A stretch of DNA of 64,000 bases from Streptococcus suis (GTDB taxonomy: Bacteria > Bacillota > Bacilli > Lactobacillales > Streptococcaceae). The translations under genes were made by a program, and so were the position numbers. Numbering within the stretch: the first letter of the stretch is position 1; each line of letters starts with the position of its first letter. Below are positions 49,731 to 59,304 of this stretch, one piece after another. The notes beneath the pieces were generated by a model that saw only the letters and a list, made by a program, of their open reading frames with translations, did not search any database and was not told the DNA's origin. The stretch is from contig NZ_LR738724.1 in the NCBI RefSeq assembly GCF_902702775.1, forward strand, positions 1,922,001 through 1,986,000, read 5' to 3'.

Positions 49731-49733
49731 GAA

Positions 49734-50192
49734 TTATTCCTCTTTCCTATCTAAACGTCGTAGTATTTGACGCATCATGCGTGCTCTAATAGTACTTGCA
49801 TCTTTTCCTAATATTTCATCAGATCCTGTGGACAAAATGAGATTGCCTTCTCGTTCTGTCATCAATCCTTCATCAAAAAGGAGCTGTAAAATATCCGCAT
49901 AAACCGTCGCAGACAACTGCTCACCCATGTTGTTTAACAAATCATGGACCAGTTCGTGCTTATCCGAAAAGGTAATCCGACCAATGCGAATATAACCACC
50001 GCCACCACGCTTGCTTTCCACAATATAACCACGGCTGGCTGTAAAACGAGTTTTAATGACGTAGTTAATCTGACTTGGCACCACTTCAAACCGACTGGCC
50101 AATTCACTTCGACGCAACTCAGCTACACTGACTTGGTCCAAGATGGCTTTGATATGCTCTTCTATATAATCCGATGTATTCTTCATCGCCAT
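49734..50192 (-). CDS. ctsR: Heat-shock repressor CtsR
   Basis: 152 aa winged-helix repressor of clp genes. Opening NTSDYIEEHIKAIL, DNA-binding QINYVIKTRFTASRGYIVESKRGGGGYIRI (wing with GGGGY, about 40-70). It binds a tandem heptad in its own promoter, which is present here, so ctsR-clpC is autoregulated. AAGAGGCG lies before the ATG at 50192; the third codon is also ATG and is an alternative start. Confidence 0.95.
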   Translation of the reverse strand: MAMKNTSDYIEEHIKAILDQVSVAELRRSELASRFEVVPSQINYVIKTRFTASRGYIVESKRGGGGYIRIGRITFSDKHELVHDLLNNMGEQLSATVYADILQLLFDEGLMTEREGNLILSTGSDEILGKDASTIRARMMRQILRRLDRKEE

Positions 50193-50207
50193 AGTATCGC
50201 CTCTTTC

Positions 50208-50230
50208 TTTGACTATCTTTGACCATTATA
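50208..50230 (-). promoter_or_regulatory. CtsR box and -10 of ctsR-clpC
   Basis: GGTCAAAGATAGTCAAA (50224-50208 on the minus strand) matches the CtsR heptad repeat consensus. TATAAT (50230-50225) directly precedes it, so the box covers the start site. Confidence 0.9.
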
Positions 50231-50284
50231 CCTTAAAATGACGAATTTTGAAAGCAAAAGCCTAGCAACTAGCGTAGCAGAATT

Positions 50285-50313
50285 TTGAAATCTGCTCTGC
50301 TTTATCCTATAAT
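50285..50313 (+). promoter_or_regulatory. Promoter of the structured leader RNA
   Basis: TTGAAA (50285-50290), 17 bases, TATAAT (50308-50313). Start near 50320, which leaves about 140 bases of untranslated RNA before the next gene. Confidence 0.7.
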
Positions 50314-50319
50314 AAAAGA

Positions 50320-50445
50320 AAAATAGAAAGGACTAGGGTCTCCGTATTTGGTTGAACTGAATACGGGCTACGGACTAGGCCAAAAAGATAAACGAGAACT
50401 AGTCATCGTTCTGTTTCCTATTTTGTCTGTATCCGCTTAAGGCCC
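50320..50445 (+). ncRNA. Candidate structured leader or small RNA
   Basis: Untranslated RNA of about 125 bases. AAAATAG near the 5' end can pair with CTATTTT near 50435. CCGTATT/AATACGG forms an inner hairpin (about 50342-50367). GGACTAGG occurs twice (about 50329 and 50372), and either copy can pair with CTAGTC near 50401, which suggests alternative folds. It does not match any riboswitch class I recognise. No strong terminator follows, so it is probably a leader of the downstream gene. Confidence 0.45.
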
Positions 50446-50460
50446 TTTATATCTTATACC

Positions 50461-50799
50461 ATGAACTTTCAAGATTACATTCAAGACTTTACAAGTGTGA
50501 CTGTGGAGCAGGCACAGAACCTTCTAGCTGCAAAAGAGGGGGCTGTTCTCTTCATCGGACGAGCAACCTGCCCTTACTGCAACCGCTTTGCGCCAAAACT
50601 CCATAAGGTCGCCCAAGACAAGCAAGTGACCGTCCACTTCCTCGACTCCAGCCAAATCAGTCCAGAACTCCAGGCCCTTCGCGACCACTACCAAGTCCCA
50701 ACTGTTCCAGGCCTCTTGGTCGCTAAACCTGCTGGTGTCCAAGTCCGCTGCGACTCCAGCATGACCGAAGAAGAAATTGTGGCTTTTATTCAAGGCTAA
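50461..50799 (+). CDS. Thioredoxin-like protein (bacteriocin transport accessory type)
   Basis: 112 aa with a thioredoxin fold. The redox motif CPYC (in GRATCPYCNRFAPK, about 34-47) and the cis-Pro region VPTVPGLLVAK (about 79-89) are present. No signal peptide, so it acts in the cytosol. Small proteins of this kind are annotated as Bta in streptococci, but no bacteriocin genes are nearby, so that role is not supported here. Follows a structured leader; the ribosome-binding site is weak. Overlaps the next gene by one base. Confidence 0.8.
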   Translation: MNFQDYIQDFTSVTVEQAQNLLAAKEGAVLFIGRATCPYCNRFAPKLHKVAQDKQVTVHFLDSSQISPELQALRDHYQVPTVPGLLVAKPAGVQVRCDSSMTEEEIVAFIQG

Positions 50800-51500
50800 T
50801 GCTAGACATTTCCTACCAAGCCAACACCTTCCACATCTCTCATCACGGAAGACCAGTCGGTAGCATCCATACCTACAGCAACCCCTACCACCAGACCAAT
50901 ATCTATCTGCGACTAGATTTAGTTGATTTCAATTACACCATAGCAGAGCAGCTCTTCCAGTCCCTACAGACTTCCTTAGGCGGAAAACCTCTTCAGGTTA
51001 TGCTCTCCTCTGCAGAGCAGGAAAGAATTCATTTCCTCACCGCAGCTGGCTTTGTCTGCAAACGGAAATGTTACGAGTTCGAAGTGAGCAAGCAAGACTA
51101 TCTCAGTCAAACAGGCACTTCCAACTTAAGCATAGTCCGCAAAGGCACCGCACCTTATCAAATAGCCTGTCAGCAAATTTTTGACCACTATCAAACAGTC
51201 CACCAAGACATCAATCCATGGACTGCCAGTCAAGAAGAATTCGAGAAGGACTTACCTGACCTGGTTTATACAGACTCAGAAAATTGTGCCTTCGTAGAAA
51301 ACAATGAAATTGCCTACGTATGCGGAAAAGATGAACAAACTTTTGATTTCTTCATCCAAACAGTTATTTGCCAACTATTTGAACAGTATGAGCAAATTAG
51401 CTTTGAGGCTGATGACTGCGATCCTATCGCCATGCGTTTAGCTGACCAATTCCGACAACCAAACAAGCCTAGCTGGGATACTTATATTTTAGAAATCTAA
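50799..51500 (+). CDS. GNAT-like protein, 233 aa
   Basis: The start overlaps the preceding stop (TAATG), so it is translationally coupled to the thioredoxin-like gene. The N-terminal half has a GNAT-like pattern with LTAAGFVCKRKCYEFE (about 84-99), the usual end of the fold, and the C-terminal half has a second, weaker unit (AYVCGKDEQTFDFFIQ). The acetyl-CoA loop is not clear. No defined substrate. A terminator follows. Confidence 0.6.
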   Translation: MLDISYQANTFHISHHGRPVGSIHTYSNPYHQTNIYLRLDLVDFNYTIAEQLFQSLQTSLGGKPLQVMLSSAEQERIHFLTAAGFVCKRKCYEFEVSKQDYLSQTGTSNLSIVRKGTAPYQIACQQIFDHYQTVHQDINPWTASQEEFEKDLPDLVYTDSENCAFVENNEIAYVCGKDEQTFDFFIQTVICQLFEQYEQISFEADDCDPIAMRLADQFRQPNKPSWDTYILEI

Positions 51501-51501
51501 C

Positions 51502-51535
51502 AAAAAGCACCGACCACAAGGCCGGTGCTTTTTAA
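51502..51535 (+). terminator. Terminator of the thioredoxin-like/GNAT-like pair
   Basis: AAAAAGCACCG/CGGTGCTTTTT stem, symmetrical, directly after the stop codon. Confidence 0.85.
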
Positions 51536-51614
51536 GGAGATTATGAAAAATATTTAGGATTGATACTAGTATAACCGAATCAAGCATAGCCGACATCCGC
51601 CCTAAGACCGATTT

Positions 51615-51643
51615 TATAAAAAGAACTCCCTTTCGGAAGTTCT
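51615..51643 (-). terminator. Terminator of rpsB-tsf
   Basis: AAGAACTTCC/GGGAGTTCTT hairpin followed by TTTT on the minus strand. Inverted-repeat element copy 5 lies between the tsf stop codon and this hairpin. Confidence 0.75.
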
Positions 51644-51653
51644 TGAGTTGTCG

Positions 51654-51758
51654 AGTAGTCTTTCAGTTTGCTTTTAGTACTAGGCAACGAGCCGTAGGCT
51701 GTACTGAAGTACGGCAAGGCGAGTTAACGAAGTAATAAAAGATAAAATGAAGACTACT
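51654..51758. repeat. Inverted-repeat element, copy 5 (shortest)
   Basis: Only 105 bp. The left arm AGTAGTCTTTCAGTTTGC and the right arm, read on the other strand, AGTAGTCTTCATTTTATC pair over about 28 bases. It keeps the inner ends TTTTAGTAC and GTAATAAAA. The centre holds GTACTGAAGTACGGCAAGGC, similar to part of the streptococcal boxA sequence. It ends two bases before the tsf stop codon. Confidence 0.75.
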
Positions 51759-51760
51759 AA

Positions 51761-52801
51761 TTATTTACCAAGAGCTGCTGCCATCGTAGCTGCAACTTCT
51801 GCTTCAAAGTCGTTTGAAGCTTTCTCGATACCTTCACCCACTTCGAAACGAGCAAATTCTACAACTGAAGCGTTCACTGAGTTCAAGTAAGCTTCAACTG
51901 TTTTGCTGTCGTCCATGATGTAAACTTGTGCAAGAAGTGTGTAAGCTTGGTCAACTTGAGTGTTGTCAAGCAAGAAGCGATCCATTTTACCTGGGATGAT
52001 TTTGTCCCAGATTTTTTCTGGTTTGCCTTCTGCTGCCAATTCTGCTTTGATAGCTTCTTCAGCTGCTGCAATCACTTCGTCAGTCAATTGAGCTTTTGAA
52101 CCGTATTTCAACAATGGCAATGCTGGTTTGTCAACCATTGCACGGCTTTCGTTGTCTTGTTCGATCTTGTGGTTGATTTGTGCCAACTCATCTTTAACGA
52201 ATTGCTCATCCAATTCAGTGTAAGAAAGAACAGTTGGTTTCATCGCAGCGATGTGCATTGAGATTTGTTTTGCAAGAGTTTCGTCGCCACCTTCAACAAC
52301 TGAGATAACACCGATACGGCCGCCGTTGTGTTGGTATGCACCGAATGCTTGAGCATCTGTTTTTTCAACCAAAGCAAAGCGACGGAATGAGATTTTCTCA
52401 CCGATTGTTGCAGTTGCGTTTACGTATGCTTCTTCAAGGGTTTCACCTGAAGGCATAGTCAATTTAAGAGCTGCTTCGTTGTCAGCTGGTTTGCCTTCTG
52501 CAATTACTTTAGCAGTAGTGTTTACCAATTCAACGAATTGAGCATTTTTCGCAACGAAGTCTGTTTCAGCGTTCACTTCAACAACTGCGGCTACGTTACC
52601 ATCAACGTAAACACCAGTCAAACCTTCAGCTGCTACACGGTCAGCTTTCTTAGCTGCCTTAGCCATACCTTTTTCACGAAGCAATTCAATTGCTTTTTCG
52701 ATATCGCCTTCTACTTCAACCAATGCTTTTTTAGCGTCCATAACGCCAGCACCTGATTTTTCACGCAATTCTTTAACGAGAGCTGCTGTAATTTCTGCCA
52801 T
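51761..52801 (-). CDS. tsf: Elongation factor Ts
   Basis: Nucleotide-exchange factor for EF-Tu, 346 aa, the longer form found in streptococci. N-terminal UBA-like domain [21 protein letters not shown], core with [30 protein letters not shown], and C-terminal module. An AAGGAG site precedes the ATG. Second gene of rpsB-tsf, 129 bases after rpsB. Confidence 0.97.
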   Translation of the reverse strand: MAEITAALVKELREKSGAGVMDAKKALVEVEGDIEKAIELLREKGMAKAAKKADRVAAEGLTGVYVDGNVAAVVEVNAETDFVAKNAQFVELVNTTAKVIAEGKPADNEAALKLTMPSGETLEEAYVNATATIGEKISFRRFALVEKTDAQAFGAYQHNGGRIGVISVVEGGDETLAKQISMHIAAMKPTVLSYTELDEQFVKDELAQINHKIEQDNESRAMVDKPALPLLKYGSKAQLTDEVIAAAEEAIKAELAAEGKPEKIWDKIIPGKMDRFLLDNTQVDQAYTLLAQVYIMDDSKTVEAYLNSVNASVVEFARFEVGEGIEKASNDFEAEVAATMAAALGK

Positions 52802-52930
52802 GTCTATTCTCCTTGTTTGTATTTATAAAATAGAGGAGCGGGCTCAGCCCTGCCCCTCTAGGATTGTTTTTTTGATGTTTGAAATTGTACACGAGCTAAA
52901 ATCCTATAGATTTTAAATCGCCTTCGTTAC

Positions 52931-53707
52931 TTATTTACCCTCTACAACTTCAACCAATTCTTCAATTGATTCTGTAGATGCTGGCTCAGCTGCCAATTCA
53001 GCTTCAACTACTGCTACGCTATCTTCACCTTGGTTACCTTCGATGATAGCGTCAGCCATTTTAGCTGTGATCAATTTAACAGCGCGGATAGCGTCATCGT
53101 TAGCTGGGATGATAACATCGATATCATCTGGATCTGTGTTTGTGTCAACCATCGCTACAACTGGGATACCCAATTTTTTAGCTTCTTTAACAGCGATTTG
53201 CTCTTTATGTGGGTCAACAACGAACATTACGTCTGGAATGCGTGGCATATCAGCGATACCGCCCAAGAATTTTTCAAGACGAGCACGTTGTTTGTTCAAC
53301 AATGCTACTTCTTTCTTAGGAAGCACTTCGAAAGTTCCATCTTCTTCCATGCGGTTGATTTCTTTCAAACGAGCGATACGTTTTTGGATTGTACCCCAGT
53401 TTGTAAGAGTTCCACCCAACCAACGGTGGTTGATGAAGTATTGACCAGCGCGGATAGCTTCGTCTTTAACAGCTTCAGCAGCTTGTTTTTTAGTACCTAC
53501 GAACAAGATAACTGCGTCGTTTGCTGCAGCGTCACGGATGAATTCGTAAGCTTGGTCAGCCAATTTTACAGTTTGTTGCAAGTCGATAACGTGGATACCG
53601 TTACGCTCTGTGAAGATGTATTTAGCCATCTTAGGATTCCAGCGACGAGTTTGGTGACCGAAGTGTACACCAGCCTCAAGAAGTTGTTTCATTGAAATTA
53701 CTGCCAT
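52931..53707 (-). CDS. rpsB: 30S ribosomal protein S2
   Basis: 258 aa from the ATG at 53707 ([23 protein letters not shown]), behind AAAGGAG. The longer frame to 53782 lies in the leader. Typical S2 motifs are [12 protein letters not shown] and the central coiled-coil region. The acidic C-terminal tail (about 230-258) is usual for streptococci. A structured leader of about 110 bases precedes it. Confidence 0.97.
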   Translation of the reverse strand: MAVISMKQLLEAGVHFGHQTRRWNPKMAKYIFTERNGIHVIDLQQTVKLADQAYEFIRDAAANDAVILFVGTKKQAAEAVKDEAIRAGQYFINHRWLGGTLTNWGTIQKRIARLKEINRMEEDGTFEVLPKKEVALLNKQRARLEKFLGGIADMPRIPDVMFVVDPHKEQIAVKEAKKLGIPVVAMVDTNTDPDDIDVIIPANDDAIRAVKLITAKMADAIIEGNQGEDSVAVVEAELAAEPASTESIEELVEVVEGK

Positions 53708-53817
53708 GAGTATTTCTCCTTTTTGTTTTTTCTCCTCTCCCGGACTTCGACTTGCAGCCCAACCTTTCGGCAACAAGACCACAATTGGTCCGAGATGAGT
53801 ATTTGTTGCACAGCAAC
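53708..53817 (-). promoter_or_regulatory. Structured leader of rpsB, possible ribosomal-protein autoregulation
   Basis: The leader can form GTTGC/GCAAC and GACCA/TGGTC hairpins and a CTTG/CAAG hairpin, with CGGAC/GTCCG closing the last two into a multi-branch structure. r-protein leaders often bind their own product; S2 autoregulates in E. coli. The function here is inference. Confidence 0.45.
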
Positions 53818-53823
53818 TCTATT

Positions 53824-53852
53824 AGTATATCAGAATACCTGTATATTTTCAA
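53824..53852 (-). promoter_or_regulatory. Promoter of rpsB-tsf
   Basis: TTGAAA (53852-53847), 17 bases, TATACT (53829-53824) on the minus strand. Start near 53817. Confidence 0.75.
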
Positions 53853-54036
53853 GTAAAATAGCAGAGAAATTCATGAAAATCTGCCATCAAATTCTCCCCT
53901 TCCCCCTATTCAAAATAGTTCCCCTCCTCAAACAAATAACCTCTCCTCACATCACCAACTTCGCCTCAATCAGCTCGGCACGGCAAGAGAATTTTCAAAT
54001 TCGAACCAGATTATCTCTAAATCTTTATTTTTCCAC
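53853..54036. other. Intergenic stretch with no supported feature
   Basis: Pyrimidine-rich on the plus strand between the rpsB promoter and the tRNA promoter. No convincing gene, repeat or RNA is visible. Confidence 0.5.
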
Positions 54037-54065
54037 TTGACCATTTCCAGGATTTAAGATACAAT
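54037..54065 (+). promoter_or_regulatory. Promoter of tRNA-Cys
   Basis: TTGACC (54037-54042), 17 bases, TACAAT (54060-54065), directly upstream of the tRNA. Confidence 0.75.
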
Positions 54066-54077
54066 ATTCTTTGTTAT

Positions 54078-54148
54078 GGCGGTATAGCCAAGTGGTAAGG
54101 CACGGCTCTGCAAAAGCTTGATCGTCGGTTCAAATCCGTCTACCGCCT
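54078..54148 (+). tRNA. tRNA-Cys (GCA)
   Basis: A 71-base cloverleaf. Acceptor stem GGCGGTA/TACCGCC with T as discriminator; D loop CCAAGTGGTAAGG; anticodon GCA in the CTGCAAA loop; T arm GTCGGTTCAAATCCGTC. CCA is not encoded. It has its own promoter and terminator. Confidence 0.95.
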
Positions 54149-54159
54149 TTTAATATTCG

Positions 54160-54190
54160 AAAAAACCTAGGAATCTTCCTAGGTTTTTTG
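54160..54190. terminator. Bidirectional terminator between tRNA-Cys and sspA
   Basis: AAAAAACCTAGGA/TCCTAGGTTTTTT stem, with T on both strands, so it can end both the tRNA and the convergent sspA transcript. Confidence 0.85.
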
Positions 54191-57100
54191 CTATTCTTTT
54201 CGCTTCAGATTTCCGAGAGCCATAGCTCCACCAAATAGACCTAACAAGGCACTTATAAAGACACTTCCAAGGCTAGCCCCAGTTTGAGGCAGTTTCCCAC
54301 TAGTATCCGCCGCTAATGCACCTGTCTCTCCTCTTCCGCTTCTTTCAAAGAATTCTCTGTGAGGTATGGACACTTCTATTCTCTCATCAGAAATTCCTAA
54401 TGCCTCCTCATGTTTTGCAAGTCTCCCCAAATGCTCCACACCATCTTCTCTTGTATCGCCAGTTAACAGCGCGATTTCAATGGATTCTGTTTGCGGAGCA
54501 AGTGAATTCTCTTCTTTTGGCATTGGTACATGCGCTTCCGATTTCGGAACAGGAATGCTAGGGGCTTGATCCTTATCTGATTGCTCCACATGAAGGTCTT
54601 TTTCAGGAACCTGCTCAGATACTTCCTTGTCATTTAACCGTACCTTATATTTCTTCACAAGAGCATTTCCAAAACTGTCACTCAAATCAAGTTTGACTGT
54701 ATCCCCGTCTTTCAGACTATGTAGCTCATAGCGAAAGGCTTTTTCATTATTTCCATACTGCCTCCAGAAGCCTCCTCGAGCTACAAAATCTTCGTTGATC
54801 TTCAAGGACCAATAAATTCCATTATCCTTGGCGCTTCCGGTAAGTGTCAAGTGCCCATCAGCATCTGCCAGGAGAACTCCTGCATACTGATTTTCCTCGT
54901 CTTCATCTTCTTCACTATCCACTACCTGTCTTTCCAATGGTAGCACCTCATTTTCCAGCTTTAAAACAGGGTTTTCTGTATCAACCAACATCTGATATTT
55001 CTTCGTGTAAGTCAACTCATCCGCCTCATTGTACACACTTATATCCACAACATTTCCCTCTTCAATCAGGGTAACTGGATAGTTCAACTTACCATCCTCA
55101 AAATAGCGTTTTTCACCACCATTGATGCGCACAGAATGAGCTTGATCCGTTTCTGCTTCTATTTCAAATGTAAATAGATAAGTACCATCTTCTTGCTTTT
55201 TGAAGTCGACCAACTCGCTATCTAGCTCACGACCAAGACTTTCTTTATTGAAACGAATCGGGTCAATCAACCAGTTATTGACAGTAATCGGAACTTCTGT
55301 TTCCTCCTCCTCATCCAGACTCTCTGGACTTGTATTGATACGAAGGTCCTTTAATTTATTTCCCTTCTCATCTACCGCAGTTAACATGATGGCTCTAGGA
55401 AAATCAGATTTAAAGAAGTCTTGCTCAAAACTGCCGTCTTCTTTTACATCTATGATCTTCAGCTCTCCCTTACCAATGTCTAGATTAGAATAGTAAAGTT
55501 TGATGTTCTTAGGAAGACTAACATTATCACTCACTTTCCCCTTCAATGTAAAACGCCCGTTTTTACCAATCTGGATAACCTCTTCATCCTCTTCATCTTT
55601 TTCAATATCAAGATCAATCGTCGGCTTTTCATTATCTACCAAATAATTCAAGGTTTTAGTGTAAATAAGCTTGCCATCCTTATCTTTCAAGATTAATTCA
55701 AAACTATGACGTCCATCTGATTGCTCTGGAATCTGGAGAGATAGTTGACCATTCTCCAGAGAGTAATTCACAGCCTGAGCATCCAAGTTAGCCTGCACAT
55801 TGGAAACTTGCGCTGAGACGTTCGCTTTAATTTCTACAGTTTTCTTACTGCGAATTGCCATCAAATCTTCCAAATTTTTAAACTGGATTACAGGCGCCAC
55901 CAAGTCTTTTTCAACAGCAACCACATTACCCGCTATATCCATCACCTCAACACGGAGATGATTTTTAGCATCGAGTGGCAGTTCCACTTCTTTGAGATGG
56001 TAATGTAGTTGACCTGCATCATCTACAACCTTTTCAACAAGAAGATCTTCTCCATTTAGATTAGCTCGAACCTCCCAAACTTTATTATTATCCTTGGCTG
56101 TGACGACTAGTTCTCTATGGCTGGTCAGACGATTGGTATCAATCGCGACAATTTCTGGCTTTTGATTATCAATTTTGACTGGCAGATAGGTATACTGATA
56201 GGTCCCATTTTCTTTATTTTTTACCCGCAATCTAAAGAAATATTGTCCTTCCGGTGCTGGTATGTTTTCATCCTTGCTTGCATCGTACACTTTCCCATCC
56301 CAACGGTGCAATTCTATCGGAGTACGAAGCTTGGAATACTCCGATAGACTTTCAAAATAATCTACATAGCGAACACGAGACAGCATGGTTCCTGTATCAA
56401 TCCGCCTTAAAACAGGAGCATCTTCTGTAGCTTCTTTTACAATATCCAAATCATAGTTGGTAATATCCCTCAATAGCGCAAATCGAACAAAGGCATTCCC
56501 AATCTGACTATCCGAATGCTGGTTTTGAATTGCGATATTGTCTGGATTTAGAGGTGATTGATTGTCTTGAATCTTTTCACGCCCAAGTTCAATATAGCGC
56601 CCAGACTTATTGTGTTTATAGCTAGATAAAACCGAGGTCAGTTTCAATTTAGAACTGGTTTCCCAAGCCGGTGCATCAACAATCCTTTCTTTTGACCAGT
56701 CCCCCACAAAGCCAAAATAAGGAATACTGATGTCCGACTGCCCTTCCGTCAATGATTTGAAGTAAATATACCCTTCTGCAAACTGGTCTTTCGCTTCTCC
56801 TGCATCCAATCTTAGGCGAATAGATTTCTTCTCTTTAGGACCCAGTTGAATGGATTGCTCAGAAAGATGAATACTCGAGCCCTTGATTTCTGCCGCATGA
56901 ATCTCTTTAACTACTTTTCCAGAACGTCCTATTCTATCAACAGGAACATCTTGGCTAGTCAATACTTTCCCAGCTGAAATAGCAAAGCTTCTTTGTTGGT
57001 TTCCCAGATTTTCCAAGGTTACCTCAAATTCTGTCTCACGCCCTATTTCTTTTAATTCCACCCCTCCTTTTAGACGGTGGTGAAGAATCACATCTGTTTC

Positions 57101-59269
57101 AAAGGCTCTATCGATCTGCAACAGACCAGCACCTTGTTGTCTCGGAGAATTTTCCAAAGCATGCCCAGATGAATCTAGAACATCAACCAAAGGGGTAGCA
57201 GTATTCATCAAAATGATTCTCAGCAAATCCATCCTAGTCATGCCTTCTGGCGGTGTCATTTGGCGAATCCGTGGCAATAAAAGTGCACTGGCACCCGCCA
57301 CAATTGGCGAAGCCATCGAAGTCCCCGACATGGAGCCATAACGATTGTCATTCAAGGTTGCATAAACATCCTCTCCTGGTGCCACAATCTCTGGCTTCAA
57401 TTCTAAGTTGACCGTAGGCCCCCAACTAGAAAAGCCTGATACCGTCGGTACTTCAATCAACTTCTTCATTCCAATTATAGGCCTGAGGACCAAACCAGTG
57501 TTGCCTTGCGATTGGTTGGCAACTTCTAATAATCGCCTTCCATCTTCCCCGCTAAGACTAATTCCCCAGATAGAGGAGTAGGAAAGCAAAGTCTTATCAT
57601 CTACCAATAACTGATGGGTCCTATAATAATCCTTATTCCATCCCTGATCTGTGTTTATCACAATAATTCCAGCAACATCCTTGAATTTCAAATTACGAAC
57701 AGCATCTTTCAAGTCAAACTTATCTTTTTTGATAATCGCCACTTTACCAGCCAAATCAAGCCCCTGCACTTCTTCCCAATGACCATTTCCAGCATCTACA
57801 AATTCATATTTCCCCTCTGTAAGCGTTGTATAGCCAATAGGATAGTAGCCAAAAGACTGCCCATTCAGCATAAATTCGCGTTGAACAAGATGGGTATTTC
57901 TCGCCGATCCAACCGCGATAACTGCAGGAGTCGCTGCTACGCCAACTGTTGTTGCCGTATCCACAGCTCCTAAGGCATTATTTGTATGCAGGTCAAAGGA
58001 GGTGTCTGAAGAGGAGGCGCCAGCATTACCAATAGCTGCTGTAATGATAATCCCCTTTTCTGCTGCCCTCTTAGCAATCGTGTAGTAAGCATTCCCCGGC
58101 AACCCGCTATCATAATAACCAACACTCAAACTGATGACATCTGCCCCGTGTTTGATAGCATCTTCAATAGCAGCATAAGCAGCATCCTCCGTCTCAGCCT
58201 TATAATTTTTAGGGTCATTTGAAAAAATCTTGTAGACTAGCAGTTGTGCGTTGGGAGCAATCCCATCAATCCCCTGCTTAGACGCAACTTCTTCGTCTGT
58301 TGCATTCCCAGCCAGAGTTCCTGCTATGTGCATACCATGTGGTTCGTGGGTATCATCGTAGAGATTATCGTTACCAGATACGTAATTATAGCCATGAGGG
58401 ACTTTTAGAGTGTATGTCCCTGTCGTAGATGGAGTAATTTCCTTGATTTTAGGGACGACACCTTCATCCAACCTCATGTCTTTGTGCTTAATATCCAAAC
58501 CAGAGTCAATGACTGCAATCACCATTCCGCGACCATCTGTCTGGTATTTAGAACTTGCTTTTAAGGCACCAACCAGCTCTTTAGCAGTATGAAGAGTCGG
58601 TCGGATACGGCGACTCTCTTCCAAAGAGGTTAATTCGGTAATTGCCTTCACATCAGACAAATTTTCTTTCCCTACCTCTACAGATGCTCCCGTTAAAACC
58701 TCCTTATACTCATGAACAATTTTAACGCCATCAATTTTCTTTAATTTATCCAATACAAGATTTCGGTTCTCTTCGGAAAATTGTAAAATATAGCGCCCTG
58801 TTGTCACCTCTTCTGGCTCAAGCTGTGATTCCTGCGGGATTGTTTGAGGAGCACTAGCTTCTTTTCCGCTAATGTCTTCTTTTTCCCTTGACTCCTCTGT
58901 TGTCTTACCAGCTGTAGTTTTTATCTCGGTCGTAGCTCGATCTGTGAGAAGACCTGATTCTTCACCCGCCTCTGTATCTACAACTTCTTCGACCACTCCT
59001 TCTTCAGCAACTGGTTCATCCACCTGCTCCGTTTTAACTGGCTCATCTGATAATAACCCATCTTCTTTTTTCTCTACCACAGAATCTTGCTTGCTGTCCA
59101 TATCCGTTGCGACCGCAACCGTAGACTCCACTCCTTCTCCACTAGTATCTGCTTGAACCATCGGAACACCCGTGATAAAAAATCCTATTGATACCGATGC
59201 CACACCGATACTTAACTTCTTGATGCTAAAGCGTTGTTTATTCTCAATTTGAGACCACTTCTGTTTCAT
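54191..59269 (-). CDS. sspA: Cell-wall-anchored subtilisin-like serine protease (SspA)
   Basis: A surface protease of 1692 aa, the size of S. suis SspA. YSIRK-type signal peptide (FSIKKLSIGVASVSIGFF, about 14-31). An acidic propeptide region extends to about 150 and an inhibitor-like domain to about 225. The S8 catalytic domain has Asp in VIAVIDSGLD (about 255), His in HGMHIAG (about 311) and Ser in SGTSMASP, with a PA-like insertion between. Fn3-like and other beta domains follow. The C-terminus has the sortase motif LPQTG, a hydrophobic segment and KRKE. A single gene with a palindrome at its start site. Confidence 0.92.
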   Translation of the reverse strand: MKQKWSQIENKQRFSIKKLSIGVASVSIGFFITGVPMVQADTSGEGVESTVAVATDMDSKQDSVVEKKEDGLLSDEPVKTEQVDEPVAEEGVVEEVVDTEAGEESGLLTDRATTEIKTTAGKTTEESREKEDISGKEASAPQTIPQESQLEPEEVTTGRYILQFSEENRNLVLDKLKKIDGVKIVHEYKEVLTGASVEVGKENLSDVKAITELTSLEESRRIRPTLHTAKELVGALKASSKYQTDGRGMVIAVIDSGLDIKHKDMRLDEGVVPKIKEITPSTTGTYTLKVPHGYNYVSGNDNLYDDTHEPHGMHIAGTLAGNATDEEVASKQGIDGIAPNAQLLVYKIFSNDPKNYKAETEDAAYAAIEDAIKHGADVISLSVGYYDSGLPGNAYYTIAKRAAEKGIIITAAIGNAGASSSDTSFDLHTNNALGAVDTATTVGVAATPAVIAVGSARNTHLVQREFMLNGQSFGYYPIGYTTLTEGKYEFVDAGNGHWEEVQGLDLAGKVAIIKKDKFDLKDAVRNLKFKDVAGIIVINTDQGWNKDYYRTHQLLVDDKTLLSYSSIWGISLSGEDGRRLLEVANQSQGNTGLVLRPIIGMKKLIEVPTVSGFSSWGPTVNLELKPEIVAPGEDVYATLNDNRYGSMSGTSMASPIVAGASALLLPRIRQMTPPEGMTRMDLLRIILMNTATPLVDVLDSSGHALENSPRQQGAGLLQIDRAFETDVILHHRLKGGVELKEIGRETEFEVTLENLGNQQRSFAISAGKVLTSQDVPVDRIGRSGKVVKEIHAAEIKGSSIHLSEQSIQLGPKEKKSIRLRLDAGEAKDQFAEGYIYFKSLTEGQSDISIPYFGFVGDWSKERIVDAPAWETSSKLKLTSVLSSYKHNKSGRYIELGREKIQDNQSPLNPDNIAIQNQHSDSQIGNAFVRFALLRDITNYDLDIVKEATEDAPVLRRIDTGTMLSRVRYVDYFESLSEYSKLRTPIELHRWDGKVYDASKDENIPAPEGQYFFRLRVKNKENGTYQYTYLPVKIDNQKPEIVAIDTNRLTSHRELVVTAKDNNKVWEVRANLNGEDLLVEKVVDDAGQLHYHLKEVELPLDAKNHLRVEVMDIAGNVVAVEKDLVAPVIQFKNLEDLMAIRSKKTVEIKANVSAQVSNVQANLDAQAVNYSLENGQLSLQIPEQSDGRHSFELILKDKDGKLIYTKTLNYLVDNEKPTIDLDIEKDEEDEEVIQIGKNGRFTLKGKVSDNVSLPKNIKLYYSNLDIGKGELKIIDVKEDGSFEQDFFKSDFPRAIMLTAVDEKGNKLKDLRINTSPESLDEEEETEVPITVNNWLIDPIRFNKESLGRELDSELVDFKKQEDGTYLFTFEIEAETDQAHSVRINGGEKRYFEDGKLNYPVTLIEEGNVVDISVYNEADELTYTKKYQMLVDTENPVLKLENEVLPLERQVVDSEEDEDEENQYAGVLLADADGHLTLTGSAKDNGIYWSLKINEDFVARGGFWRQYGNNEKAFRYELHSLKDGDTVKLDLSDSFGNALVKKYKVRLNDKEVSEQVPEKDLHVEQSDKDQAPSIPVPKSEAHVPMPKEENSLAPQTESIEIALLTGDTREDGVEHLGRLAKHEEALGISDERIEVSIPHREFFERSGRGETGALAADTSGKLPQTGASLGSVFISALLGLFGGAMALGNLKRKE

Positions 59270-59304
59270 AAAACCTCCGTTTTTAATATTGATTAATTTA
59301 TAAG

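Noticed and set aside
53030..53695. 221-codon plus-strand frame opposite rpsB
   Set aside because: A codon-bias shadow of rpsB, rich in Ser, Val and Phe with no recognisable domain.
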